DNA from: Natrialba magadii ATCC 43099
GTDB lineage: Archaea; Halobacteriota; Halobacteria; Halobacteriales; Natrialbaceae
DNA length: 64,000 nucleotides
Reading direction: 5' to 3'
Assembly: GCF_000025625.1 (NCBI RefSeq)
Contig: NC_013923.1
Coordinates: 186,001-250,000, forward strand
Below the pieces are notes generated by a model. The model was not told the DNA's origin. It did no database searches and saw only the letters and a list, made by a program, of their open reading frames with translations. The first letter of the stretch is position 1, and each line of letters begins with the position of its first letter. Below are positions 44,592-52,943 of this stretch, piece by piece. The position numbers and the translations under genes were made by a program.

Positions 44592-46103
44592 TCAGAACCG
44601 CTTCTCCTCGGTGTCGTAGAACCACTCCTCGGGGTAGGGATACCACCAGTCGTGAACCTGCGGGTTCCAGTCGATGACCCCCATCTTCGTCTGGCGGAAC
44701 GCATCCAGCCCCTGCCGGCCGAGTTCGCGGCCAATGCCGGAGTGTTTCCAGCCGCCGAACGGAATCGCGTCGTTGTCGATCATCGGATTGTTGATCCAGA
44801 CCATGCCCGCCTCCAGCGTCTCGTAGGCTCGCATCGCCTCCTCGAGATCCGTCGTGAAGACCGACGCGCCCAGTCCGAACTCGGAGTTGTTCGCCTCCGT
44901 GAGCGCCTCCTCGAAGCTCTCGACGCGACAGATCGGCGCAACCGGGCCGAACACCTCCTCGCGGACGATGGCCATCTCCGGCGTTACGTCTGTCAACACT
45001 GTCGGCTCGTAGAACCAGCCCGTTTCCTGCTCCGGTGGCACCTGCCCGCCGCACTCGAGTGTCGCGCCCTTCTCGAGGGCATCCTCCACCAGTCGCTCGA
45101 CGTTGTCGCGGGCGGCCTCGCTGACGAGCGGGCCGATCTCGCTGGATTCGAAGCCGTTGCCGACGCGGAGTGCCTCGGTCATCTCGACGAGGCCGTCGAC
45201 GAACTCGTCGTGGACGGCGTCGTGGACGTAGAACCGCTCGGCGGCGGTACAGACCTGTCCGGAGAGATGGAACGCTGCGGTGGTCGAGCCGGCGATTGCG
45301 ACCTCCATGGGCGCGTGCTCGGTGACGATGAGCGGGTCGTTGCCGCCGGCTTCGATGACGGCGGGCATCAGCTGCTTGCCGGCCGCTGTGCTCACCTGCT
45401 GTCCGGTTTCGACGCCGCCGGTGAACGCGACGGCGTCCGTCCCGTCCGACTGGATCATCGCCTGTGCGGTTTCGCCGCGGCCGGTGAGACACGAGACGAG
45501 GCCGTCGGGAAGCCCTTTGAAGTGCTCTATGAACTGGAGCGTCGAGAGCGGCGTCTGCTCGGACGGCTTGACGATCACAGCGTTGCCGGCCGCGAGCGAG
45601 GCAGCGACTGTCCAGGCCGTTAGCAGGACGGGGAAGTTCGAGGGGACGATGTGAACGGTGACGCCGTAGGGAAACGCCCGGTCGAACTGGAACGACTCCG
45701 CCTGCGTCGAGCCGGGGACGTTCCCCTGGTCGTCGCGCGCCAGTTCGGCGTAGTAGCGGAAGATGCCCGCGACGTTTGCGAGTTCGCCCTCCGATTCGGG
45801 GAAGGGCTTGCCGTGTTCTCTCGTCATCAGCGTCGCGATGCGCTCGAAATCGTCCGCCTCGATCGAATCTGCAACCTCGTGGAGCGCTGCTGCACGTGTC
45901 CCTGCGGGTTCGTCGCCCCACGCTGACTGTGCCTCGACGGCTCCCTCGATGACGGCCTCGACCTCGTCGGGATCACAGACCGCAACGGAGCCGACGGGTT
46001 CCTCGGTCGCAGGGTCGATTACGTCCATGGACTCGAGTGACTCGCTCTCGCGGAAGGTGCCGTCGGCGAAGATGTGACGGCCGAACGGGTCGAACTCGGT
46101 CAT
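44592..46103 (-). CDS. aldehyde dehydrogenase of the amine catabolic cluster
   Basis: A 503-residue NAD(P)-dependent aldehyde dehydrogenase. Catalytic residues are N156 in VPSNFPV, E251 in IEAGGNDP and C285 in GQVCTAAER. The EAGGNDP variant of the usual ELGGKSP places it in a different branch from the enzyme at 40310. The C-terminal VHDWWYPYPEEWFYDTEEKRF is aromatic-rich and unlike most family members. It is the last gene of a GT1-cupin-ALDH transcript, 129 bp after the cupin gene, and probably oxidises an aldehyde made by the amine oxidoreductases of this island. Confidence 0.9.
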   Translation of the reverse strand: MTEFDPFGRHIFADGTFRESESLESMDVIDPATEEPVGSVAVCDPDEVEAVIEGAVEAQSAWGDEPAGTRAAALHEVADSIEADDFERIATLMTREHGKPFPESEGELANVAGIFRYYAELARDDQGNVPGSTQAESFQFDRAFPYGVTVHIVPSNFPVLLTAWTVAASLAAGNAVIVKPSEQTPLSTLQFIEHFKGLPDGLVSCLTGRGETAQAMIQSDGTDAVAFTGGVETGQQVSTAAGKQLMPAVIEAGGNDPLIVTEHAPMEVAIAGSTTAAFHLSGQVCTAAERFYVHDAVHDEFVDGLVEMTEALRVGNGFESSEIGPLVSEAARDNVERLVEDALEKGATLECGGQVPPEQETGWFYEPTVLTDVTPEMAIVREEVFGPVAPICRVESFEEALTEANNSEFGLGASVFTTDLEEAMRAYETLEAGMVWINNPMIDNDAIPFGGWKHSGIGRELGRQGLDAFRQTKMGVIDWNPQVHDWWYPYPEEWFYDTEEKRF

Positions 46104-46232
46104 TACGGTTCACCTCGATTTTGTGGTGTTCCGCCCCAAACTGGGGTGTTGTCCTGTGGTTGTGCGGACATTCCCTGTGGTTGTGTGGGCGTGTCCTGTG
46201 GTTTCGTGGGAGCGCTCATGGCTGACAGTCTG

Positions 46233-46616
46233 TCATCGGCACATGTACACTTTGCGCACGGTCTCGTGGACGCGGCAGGTGCCGGTCCAGCCGGCGGGAA
46301 AGGTTGCGATCGTCCCCGGCTCAATCTCGGTTACGGTACCGTCCTCGTGCGTGTACGTTGCACTGCCCTCGAGGAAGTGGCAGAACTCGTCGCGTTCGAC
46401 CGTACACTCCCAGTAGCCCGGCGTGCAGGTCCAGATGCCGCTTTCGGACTCGCCGTCGGGACCCTTGTAGATGACCGTCCCCGCTGTGTGGGATTCGCCT
46501 TCGATCATGTCCGGAACAGGACCCCAGTCGTCGAGATCCGCAATGTCGATGTCGGTTGGGTTCGCAAGCGCGCGTACGGACGGCGATTCGTCGGAATCGG
46601 ATGGGGTTTCAGACAT
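46233..46616 (-). CDS. cupin-domain protein (ureidoglycine aminohydrolase/EutQ-like cupin)
   Basis: A 127-residue small beta-barrel protein. GIWTCTPGYWECTVERDEFCHFLEGSATY and TIEPGTIATFPAGWTGTCRV-type segments fit the Cupin_3 (DUF861) family, often seen beside amine-catabolic genes in bacteria. Its start overlaps the stop of the GT1 gene by eight bases, so it is co-translated. The classical metal-binding His residues are partly replaced, so the role may be binding or sensing and not catalysis. Function is otherwise unknown. Confidence 0.78.
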   Translation of the reverse strand: MSETPSDSDESPSVRALANPTDIDIADLDDWGPVPDMIEGESHTAGTVIYKGPDGESESGIWTCTPGYWECTVERDEFCHFLEGSATYTHEDGTVTEIEPGTIATFPAGWTGTCRVHETVRKVYMCR

Positions 46617-47913
46617 TATCGTGATCCTCCAGTACGTCATCGAGCAGCCGCGCTGCCTTTTCTGTTCCGCTCTGTGCCTGCATGTCGGCCGAGGTCTGTG
46701 CGACGTTCGCCTGGATCTCCTCGTCAGTCAGGCAGGTCTCGAGTGCCTCGGCGAATTCCTCGGGCGTCCAGTCAGAGCGGTGAAGTTTGATGCCGTGATT
46801 CGTCTCGTCGAGTCGAGTGGCGTTGTCCTGTCCGTCCCAGACGTACGGCATAATGATCGCCGGTTTGCCGTAGTAGAGACACTCGTTGAACGTGTTGTTC
46901 CCGCCGTGGTGAATAACGACGTCAGCCTGCGAGATGGCCGACTGCTGGGGGAACCAGCTATCGATTTTGACGTTGTCCGGAATCTGTGTGTCGTCGTACT
47001 CGTCGATGTATTCGCCGACGTTCACGAGGAAGCGGTAGGGCTGGCTGCCGAAGAACTCGAGGAGGCGCTTCAGCAGGTCCGTATCGCCCGAGCCGAGGCT
47101 GCCGTAGCTCAGGTAGACGAGCGGATCGTCCTCGTCGCCGATCGGTGGGACCTCGTAGGTTTCGTCCTCGTCTCGAAGACAGCCGTTCAGGTACTGGAAC
47201 CGGTCTGGGTCGAGTTCGTTCCAGCGGTCCCAGCGCAGTCGTTCGGGGTATTTGAGGAGGTTGAGGTATGGGGACGTCTCGAAGAACAGCCCGTGCGGAT
47301 ACGGCTCTTCGCCGTGTTCTCTGAGGAAGTCGTTGAAGTCGTCGTGGACCGGCGCGATCAGTTCGTCGTACCGGCGCTCGAACTCGTGGTGGCTCTCGAC
47401 ATCGTCCGCGCGACAGCCCGACAGGTACGGCGGAATATTGGGGTCTGGAATCTCGTTTTCTGCGCAGGAGACGATTCGAACCCAGGGGACGCCGTACTGT
47501 TTGATAGCCGGGAACAGAACGACGTTGTCGACGCAGATCAGATCCGGGTCGACTTCGTCCAGTACGTCCGGTAAGTCCTGCTGTGCCCACTTCGCGGTTT
47601 CGACGATGGCGTCCCAGCACTCCGTGATGTAGTTGTCGAGCTGGTCGTAGGGCTCCTTATCGAAGTTCGGGATGTGCTTGTTGATGAAGTCGTCCCAGTA
47701 CTTCGATTTCTCCTCAGCCGTCAGTGACGGATCCGCCATGTTGACCTCGTACGTCTCGAAGCCGTGGTCTTCGAAGACCTCCGCCATTGGTGGATCGGTG
47801 AGGAAGACGGGTTCGTGGCCGAGTTCGCGACACTCCTGTGCGATGCCGACGGAATTTAGTGCTGGCCCGTATGCCGCTTCCGGGAAAAACGCGATCGTCT
47901 TGTCGTCGCTCAT
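46609..47913 (-). CDS. GT1 (UDP-glycosyltransferase/MGT-like) glycosyltransferase
   Basis: A 434-residue GT-B glycosyltransferase that would transfer sugar from an NDP-sugar to a small molecule. The donor motif SWFPQQSAISQADVVIHHGGNNTFNECLYYGKP followed by PYVWDGQDNATRL is that of UGT/MGT enzymes, with the conserved D-Q pair contacting the sugar. No signal peptide is present. It is the first gene of the GT1-cupin-ALDH transcript and divergent from the IclR regulator (223 bp). A glycosyltransferase heading a catabolic operon is unusual. Confidence 0.87.
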   Translation of the reverse strand: MSDDKTIAFFPEAAYGPALNSVGIAQECRELGHEPVFLTDPPMAEVFEDHGFETYEVNMADPSLTAEEKSKYWDDFINKHIPNFDKEPYDQLDNYITECWDAIVETAKWAQQDLPDVLDEVDPDLICVDNVVLFPAIKQYGVPWVRIVSCAENEIPDPNIPPYLSGCRADDVESHHEFERRYDELIAPVHDDFNDFLREHGEEPYPHGLFFETSPYLNLLKYPERLRWDRWNELDPDRFQYLNGCLRDEDETYEVPPIGDEDDPLVYLSYGSLGSGDTDLLKRLLEFFGSQPYRFLVNVGEYIDEYDDTQIPDNVKIDSWFPQQSAISQADVVIHHGGNNTFNECLYYGKPAIIMPYVWDGQDNATRLDETNHGIKLHRSDWTPEEFAEALETCLTDEEIQANVAQTSADMQAQSGTEKAARLLDDVLEDHDNV

Positions 47914-47975
47914 GGGTGAGCCACCCCGCTGGAAACGGAGCGCGTCGCGCAGCCAGTAGTGTGTGGGGTGTGTAT

Positions 47976-47988
47976 GGTATATTTACCC
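47976..47988 (-). promoter_or_regulatory. TATA-like palindromic element of the GT1 operon
   Basis: GGTATATTTACCC on the plus strand reads GGGTAAATATACC on the minus strand, about 65 bp before the GT1 start codon. It forms part of the imperfect palindrome ATGGTA-TATT-TACCCAT. It is probably a TATA box; the palindrome may also be an operator. Confidence 0.45.
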
Positions 47989-48087
47989 ATGATTGTGTAT
48001 CTCTGACCCAGAGACCATAAATCATGCGCTGGGGCAGAATCGCAGGCAGCTACCGCGTTCGATATGGAGTGCTCGTCCCTCACAATG

Positions 48088-48108
48088 CGTTTCACGTATG
48101 GTGAAACG
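48088..48108. promoter_or_regulatory. palindromic operator at the IclR/GT1 divergent promoter (site 1)
   Basis: CGTTTCAC-GTATG-GTGAAACG is a perfect 8-bp inverted repeat. It abuts the TATA-like TTTTATAT at 48109-48116, about 20 bp before the ATG of the regulator, so binding there would block transcription initiation. Confidence 0.7.
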
Positions 48109-48116
48109 TTTTATAT
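48109..48116 (+). promoter_or_regulatory. TATA-like box of the IclR gene
   Basis: TTTTATAT about 21 bp before the ATG at 48137, immediately downstream of the operator-like palindrome. The spacing suggests a leaderless transcript. Confidence 0.6.
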
Positions 48117-48136
48117 CTGCGCTGTAACCACATACC

Positions 48137-48949
48137 ATGGGTGAGATAACCACGCCACGTCCGGTTCGAACGACCAAGACATCGTTCCGAATCGTCGAGT
48201 TCGTTCAGGAGCACGAACGGGCGACATTATCAGCGATCGCTGAGGGTGTCGACATCGCCTGTAGTACGGCACACAACCACCTCGCAACCCTCTGTGATGA
48301 GGGGTGGCTCATCGAGCACGATGGCGAGTACGAGATCGGACTCAAGTTTCTCCACTTTGGACGGTCGGCGTACTACCGAACGCCGCTTTTCAACACGGCC
48401 AGACAGCACGTCAACGACCTCGCCGAACGGACGAATCTGGAAGTCGAGTTCCTCGTCGAAGAGTACGGCCGAATCATCTCCATCGCCGATGTTATCCACG
48501 AGCCTCGCGGGTATGGTGACCCAGACAAGAGCACCTGGAGCGGCGTTGGCCAGTACTACCACATTCACAACACCGCCTCGGGAAAGGTGCTCTTGGCCGA
48601 ATTCTCGGACGAGCGCGTCGATGAGATCCTCAACCAGTGGGGGATGCCCGCACAGACACCCTACTCGGTTACCGACCGGGAGACACTCGAGTCCCAACTC
48701 GAGACGATTCGCGAACAGGGGTACGCCGAAATTCATCAGGAGGTACTCGAGGGCTTCTCGAACATCAGCGCCGCAGTCTCACTCCCCGACGGAACCACCT
48801 TCGGTGCGCTCAGTATCGGCTGGCCGACCTACTTCTACGAAAACGGCGTCGAACCGGATATGATCGACAATCTGCTCGAAACCGTCGATGCCATCGAGGC
48901 CGATCTGGCGACCCAACTCGAGTCCGTCGACTATCGAGCGAAACCGTAG
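48137..48949 (+). CDS. IclR family transcriptional regulator
   Basis: A 270-residue DNA-binding protein. The winged helix occupies residues 12-70 (SFRIVEFVQEHERATLSAIAEGVDIACSTAHNHLATLCDEGWL), and the IclR effector domain follows (about 80-260). IclR proteins bind small organic metabolites and act as dimers on palindromic sites. The palindrome directly upstream and three more copies downstream are its likely operators. It is divergent from the GT1-cupin-ALDH operon, so it is a candidate regulator of the catabolic island and of itself. Confidence 0.93.
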   Translation: MGEITTPRPVRTTKTSFRIVEFVQEHERATLSAIAEGVDIACSTAHNHLATLCDEGWLIEHDGEYEIGLKFLHFGRSAYYRTPLFNTARQHVNDLAERTNLEVEFLVEEYGRIISIADVIHEPRGYGDPDKSTWSGVGQYYHIHNTASGKVLLAEFSDERVDEILNQWGMPAQTPYSVTDRETLESQLETIREQGYAEIHQEVLEGFSNISAAVSLPDGTTFGALSIGWPTYFYENGVEPDMIDNLLETVDAIEADLATQLESVDYRAKP

Positions 48950-49087
48950 AACCGAGAGCGGAGCCGGCTGCTGTGAGCTTCGAATCGGCTTCCCCGATAG
49001 CCTGAAGGTGGGCTCGCTGTCACTATCAGAACCGTGTCTCGCTGCTACCAGGTGCTCGTTCCCGACGGTGGCCACCACGTTCCGCCT

Positions 49088-49193
49088 ACTGTCGGACAAA
49101 AGGCAGTGAACAGTCGGTCGTGAATTCGTGGCGGTCACCGAGAGGGGACGCCACAGTTCTGCGACCGATCTTCGAATAGTTCTGTCCGATAGT
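49088..49193. mobile_element. 106-bp MITE-like inverted-repeat element, copy B
   Basis: Ends ACTGTCGGACAAAA and TTCTGTCCGATAGT are inverted repeats. It is about 75% identical without gaps to the element at 21048-21153 by hand count (79 of 106). It is more diverged at its right terminus than copy A. No clear target duplication is visible. Confidence 0.82.
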
Positions 49194-49278
49194 GGTATCG
49201 TTGCGACCTAATCACCAACTTGCGACTGTCTGTCCCGCTATTTGCTGTTTTCCCGTTCAGTTACCGAGTGCGCCCTGT

Positions 49279-49297
49279 GTTTCACGATGCGTGAAAC
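49279..49297. promoter_or_regulatory. IclR-type palindrome, site 2
   Basis: TTTCACG-ATG-CGTGAAA, perfect 7-bp arms around a 3-bp centre, flanked by G and C. It has the same 17-bp design as site 1. Confidence 0.65.
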
Positions 49298-49517
49298 GTG
49301 AGTGTCGGCGAGCTAGAAAACAGTGATCGGCGACTTCAGCGCTTCTGGGGACTCTATCTGGGACTGTCTGTGATAACCACACAATTGTCTCTTGCTATCA
49401 AACATGAGTTCGATGCGAGCGACTGCACCGCTCTCCTGGAATCTGGCGAGTGATTACAGGAGTACGCTTGTAAATTCTTTCTGGCATGTCGGCAACGGGC
49501 ACCCGTGCCTGCACCAG

Positions 49518-49534
49518 TTTCACAATGTGTGAAA
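49518..49534. promoter_or_regulatory. IclR-type palindrome, site 3
   Basis: TTTCACA-ATG-TGTGAAA, perfect 7-bp arms around a 3-bp centre. Confidence 0.65.
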
Positions 49535-49659
49535 AGAAGCCACGGTAGTGATGAACACAATTCTACAGCGACCGCATAGAATGAGACTGTCACTAGCTTC
49601 CACTGCACCTCCCACAATCGAACGCTCATACGTTCGCACAACACATGGCACCACGACCG

Positions 49660-49676
49660 TTTTACCATGTGTGAAA
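49660..49676. promoter_or_regulatory. IclR-type palindrome, site 4, degenerate
   Basis: TTTTACC-ATG-TGTGAAA keeps the right arm and centre of the motif but has mismatches in the left arm. Confidence 0.45.
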
Positions 49677-50044
49677 TGGTCTGCCAAACCAGGTCAACGC
49701 ATAGCACTCGAGACGACCACAGAGCGAAGTCGGCCGTTCGATGGAAGACGCTGGTACTCGAGTCGCGTGACAATATAGTAGCCACTGCAAGTCACTGCAC
49801 ACCTGCTCGCCAGCCTGCTCGGCGAGCAGTGTGTAACTAGTTGCAGTTGTTACTATAGCCTCATCTGAGAGTCGCCATCCAGCAGTCGACGGAAAAGAAC
49901 ACACTCGCAGTCCACTCGGGGTCGCGTCGGTATGAAGCGGTCGGCGGATCTCGATCGCAGTTTGTACGGTTTGCTGTAAGTCATTTCCAGTGCAACTGCG
50001 ACCCGTGCCGTAGTTGCGCCGGTAAATCAGTACAGCAATCCGTA

Positions 50045-51190
50045 TCAGTTGCCCGCGCTGATGCTGATGAACTCGAAGTCGTCGCTGCGCGTATCGAACC
50101 GGTCGATCGCGAAGGTGTCGAGTGAGAACGGTGCATCTTCGCCAGTGAGCAGCGAGCGGACGGCGGTCGCGGCGACCGGCGCGGTCATCACACCGCGGCC
50201 GTTGAACCCTGTGGCGACGACGAGGCCGTCAGGTGCGTCCGCCGGTGCGTCGAGGATCGGTCGTGTGTCGGGCGTCGCACCGTCGACACCCGCCCAGCCG
50301 TCGACGTAACCCGCTTCCTCGAAGCCTTCGAGGAAGGTCGGGACGAGCTCGGCAACGTGATTTCGGAACTCCGCGTCTGCCTGTCCGCTCGCACCCTCCG
50401 GATTCTCCTCGGCAAACGACCAGCCGCCGATGAGGAAGTCGCCGTTGTGCTCCGGTCGGAAGTAAACGTGCTCGCCGGGGTACCAGCCCATCGGGAAGCC
50501 GTCTGGAAGCGGTGTTTCTGGCTCAAGAACGATACACTGCGTGCGATAGGGTCGGACCGGAATCGGAGTGTACTCGAGAAGGAACTCGCGCGTGCGCCAC
50601 CCGGCGGCACAGACGACGTGGTCGGCCTCGGCGCGGCCGTCTTCGGTTTCGAGGCCGGTGACTTCCCCGTCCTCGACGAGCAGGTCGTGAACGGCCGTGT
50701 CGGTGTGGAAGGTCGCGCCGTCGTCGCGCGCGTCGTGGTGGAGCGTAATCGCGAACGTGTAGGGGTCGACGAAGCCCGAGACGCCGTGTTCGATGACGCC
50801 CGCGTGATCCGAGAAGTCGAACGTGGGATACGCCTCGCTCGCCTCCTCGCGTTCGAGATAGCGTACGGGAAGGTCATCAGCCGCGACTCGCGAGGCGTAG
50901 CGGCGCTTTTCGTCCTCGCGATCCGGCGTGACGAGCCCAATGCTCGGCAGTTCCGTGTAGGAGAACTCGCCGGTGCCGTCGTACTCCCGGAAGAAGTCAA
51001 CCGCGTGCCAGCCGACCGCTGGCTCGTCCTCGTAACTCGAGAGCATCGTGATCTCGCCGGCTGCGAGTGCAGAGGCTTCGCTCGCGAGTTGTCCCTTCTC
51101 GAAGACCTCGACGTCGTAGTCGGGTGCGAGTTCGCGTGCGACGGCGCAGCCGATGACGCCACCGCCGACGATGGCGACGCGCTCGCTCAT
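50045..51190 (-). CDS. FAD-dependent amine/amino-acid oxidoreductase (DAO family), first copy
   Basis: A 381-residue flavoprotein of the D-amino-acid oxidase/sarcosine oxidase/glycine oxidase group. VAIVGGGVIGCAVARELAP is the FAD dinucleotide-binding motif at the N-terminus, VVCAAGWRTREFL is the second FAD strand, and ATGFNGRGVMTAPVAA is the C-terminal FAD loop. It would oxidise a C-N bond of an amine or N-methyl amino acid to an imine. Its ATG overlaps the stop of a 79-codon frame, itself overlapping the aminotransferase stop. It is homologous to the second copy at 53898. Confidence 0.88.
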   Translation of the reverse strand: MSERVAIVGGGVIGCAVARELAPDYDVEVFEKGQLASEASALAAGEITMLSSYEDEPAVGWHAVDFFREYDGTGEFSYTELPSIGLVTPDREDEKRRYASRVAADDLPVRYLEREEASEAYPTFDFSDHAGVIEHGVSGFVDPYTFAITLHHDARDDGATFHTDTAVHDLLVEDGEVTGLETEDGRAEADHVVCAAGWRTREFLLEYTPIPVRPYRTQCIVLEPETPLPDGFPMGWYPGEHVYFRPEHNGDFLIGGWSFAEENPEGASGQADAEFRNHVAELVPTFLEGFEEAGYVDGWAGVDGATPDTRPILDAPADAPDGLVVATGFNGRGVMTAPVAATAVRSLLTGEDAPFSLDTFAIDRFDTRSDDFEFISISAGN

Positions 51191-51426
51191 CGTGGGGCCT
51201 CCGAACTGTAGTGGTTCGATTCGGCTTTCGATTCGGCGTTTGTTTCGGCTGCAGAACGGTCAGAATCGTCGCTCTCGGTTCCCTTGTGATCGGCTCTGAT
51301 CGGTTCAGTCGTCGTGGTCGTGATCATGCTCGTTCCCATCGTTGCTGCCACGGTCACTATCGGTGTCGGTCTCGGATTCGATGCCGGTCTCCGTTTCGAG
51401 GTTCGCGTTCGATTCGAGTCTGTCAT
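51187..51426 (-). CDS. 79-codon frame fitting exactly between aminotransferase and FAD oxidoreductase, uncertain
   Basis: Its ATG overlaps the aminotransferase stop (AATGA) and its TGA overlaps the oxidoreductase ATG (ATGA), an ideal operon arrangement. However, the product is Ser/Thr/Arg-rich. Another frame of the same DNA, reached by a one-base shift from the aminotransferase end, is strongly acidic and ends in EHDHDHDD, which looks like a typical haloarchaeal tail. Either this is a small coupled gene, or the aminotransferase has lost its C-terminal extension by frameshift. Confidence 0.35.
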   Translation of the reverse strand: MTDSNRTRTSKRRPASNPRPTPIVTVAATMGTSMITTTTTEPIRADHKGTESDDSDRSAAETNAESKAESNHYSSEAPR

Positions 51427-52808
51427 TCGTACTCGTGATTCACCTCGTTGAACGCATCCTCAGCGATCGACAGCGCACGGTCGATTTCCTCCTCACTGTG
51501 CGTGTAGGTGGTAAAGAAGCGCTCGCTCTGCATCGGGTTGCCAAACAGTGCGCCGCCGGCTGCCGCCTCGCGCCACCAGTCGGCGTACTGCTCGCTGTTC
51601 GCGTGCCAGGTATCCCGGTAGTGTCGGATCTCGTGGTCGGTCATGTACACCTGGCCCATCGAACCGACGTACTGAACGTTGACTGGGAGACCCACGTCGT
51701 CGGCGACCTCCTGTAGTCCCTCAAACAGGCGTTCGCCCATCCGGTCGATGTGCTCGTAGACGTCCTCGTTCTGCAGCACGTCGAGCGTCGCGAGCCCAGC
51801 CGCACACGAGACAGGGTGGCCGTTATACGTCCCGCCGTGGAACGCCGAGCTGTGCCACGATTCGGCGTCCTCGTCTTCCGGCGGTTCGATTTCGGCCATG
51901 ATCTCGCGCTTGCCGCCGAAGCCACCGACCTGGTAGCCGCCGCCGGCCGCCTTCGCGAACGTCGTCATATCCGGTGTCACGCCGAACCGACCCTGCGCGC
52001 TGGCCGGGCCGAGACGGAAGCCGGTCATCACTTCGTCCCAGATGAGGACGATGTCCAGTTCTTCCGTGAGTTCGCGGAGGAACTCGTGGTAGCCGTCCTG
52101 GGGTTTCAGACAACCCGCGGAGAACATCACCGGTTCGATGATGACTGCTGCGAGGTCGTCTGCATGCTCGCGCAACACTGCCTCGGTGTTCTCCTTGTCG
52201 TTGAACGGAATCGCAACGACGGTGTCCTCAACGACATCGGGAATCCCGGTCCCGTACGAAACGGTGTTCGGCCGCTCCTTCGGCCCGAGCGCCTCCTCGT
52301 CCGCGTAGACGCTCATCAGCGCGTAGTCGTGTGCCCCGGCGTAGCCGCCCTCCGGCTTCGCGATGAGGTCGTTGCCCGTGTACGACCGCGCAGTTCGGAT
52401 CGCGTGCATCGTCGCTTCGGTCCCGCTGTTCGCGAGTCGAACCTGTTCGATGCTCGGTGTCATCTCGACGATCCGCTCCATGAACTCGATCGCGATCCGC
52501 TGGGGTGTGGCCGTCAGATCGGCTCGTTCGGCCTGCGCCTTCACCGCCGAAGTGACATCCGGGTGATTGTGCCCCAGGATGATCGGGCCGAGTGCCAGCA
52601 GGAAATCGAGATACTCGTTGCCGTCGATGTCCGTCACCGTCGAGCCCGATGTCTCCTCGACGTAGAAGGGATACGGGTCGAACGATCTGACGTTCGATTC
52701 GACACCGAGCGGCGTTACTTCGGCTGCTCGTTCGTGTAACTGCTCGCTCTTCGGTGTCTGCTCACGAAGTCGTCGACTGTGGTCATGCCTGTTGTCACCA
52801 GGGCTCAT
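51423..52808 (-). CDS. class III aminotransferase (glutamate-1-semialdehyde aminomutase-like)
   Basis: A 461-residue PLP enzyme of fold type I. The conserved elements are NSGTEATMHAIRTAR for cofactor phosphate, WDEVMTGFR with the PLP-ring Asp, and the lysine in TTFAKAAGGGYQVGG forming the Schiff base. HGGTYNGHPVSCAAG is present. It resembles haloarchaeal GSA-aminomutase-like aminotransferases outside the heme locus, so an omega-amino acid or GABA-like substrate is plausible. It is co-transcribed with the FAD oxidoreductase downstream. A palindrome, AGTATT-TTATT-AATACT, lies immediately upstream. Confidence 0.9.
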   Translation of the reverse strand: MSPGDNRHDHSRRLREQTPKSEQLHERAAEVTPLGVESNVRSFDPYPFYVEETSGSTVTDIDGNEYLDFLLALGPIILGHNHPDVTSAVKAQAERADLTATPQRIAIEFMERIVEMTPSIEQVRLANSGTEATMHAIRTARSYTGNDLIAKPEGGYAGAHDYALMSVYADEEALGPKERPNTVSYGTGIPDVVEDTVVAIPFNDKENTEAVLREHADDLAAVIIEPVMFSAGCLKPQDGYHEFLRELTEELDIVLIWDEVMTGFRLGPASAQGRFGVTPDMTTFAKAAGGGYQVGGFGGKREIMAEIEPPEDEDAESWHSSAFHGGTYNGHPVSCAAGLATLDVLQNEDVYEHIDRMGERLFEGLQEVADDVGLPVNVQYVGSMGQVYMTDHEIRHYRDTWHANSEQYADWWREAAAGGALFGNPMQSERFFTTYTHSEEEIDRALSIAEDAFNEVNHEYE

Positions 52809-52824
52809 TGTAGAAAGGAGGGGT

Positions 52825-52841
52825 AGTATTTTATTAATACT
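52825..52841. promoter_or_regulatory. palindrome/TATA-like site upstream of the aminotransferase gene
   Basis: AGTATT-TTATT-AATACT, perfect 6-bp arms, 17-33 bp upstream of the ATG at 52808 (minus strand). A related TTATTAATAC string precedes the ABC receptor gene at 56694. Confidence 0.5.
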
Positions 52842-52943
52842 TTTGGGGAAATGAGCGGAGACGATTCTCCATATCTAGCAGCGTTCCAACAGCGTCCGAG
52901 AGAACCGCTCGCTCCGATGGCAGACTGGGACGGTCCAATCGCG

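Larger units (their letters stand above)
48950..50044. other. 1.1-kb stretch without a credible gene, with one MITE-like element and three operator-like palindromes
   Basis: It lies between the IclR gene and the convergent FAD oxidoreductase gene. It holds the 106-bp inverted-repeat element (49088-49193) and palindromes at 49279, 49518 and 49660. It looks more A/T-rich than its surroundings. Reading frames here (for example 49354-49785, minus) lack acidic composition and similarity. It could be a decayed gene, or the locus of an untranslated RNA. Confidence 0.6.

Noticed and set aside
44560-45921. Long alternative frame (453 codons) within the aldehyde dehydrogenase gene
   Set aside because: Arg/Gly-rich shadow; the correct frame has all ALDH catalytic residues.
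49354-49785. Minus-strand 143-codon frame in the gap behind the IclR gene
   Set aside because: Cys/Trp/His-rich and not acidic, unlike every accepted gene; it crosses two operator-like palindromes.
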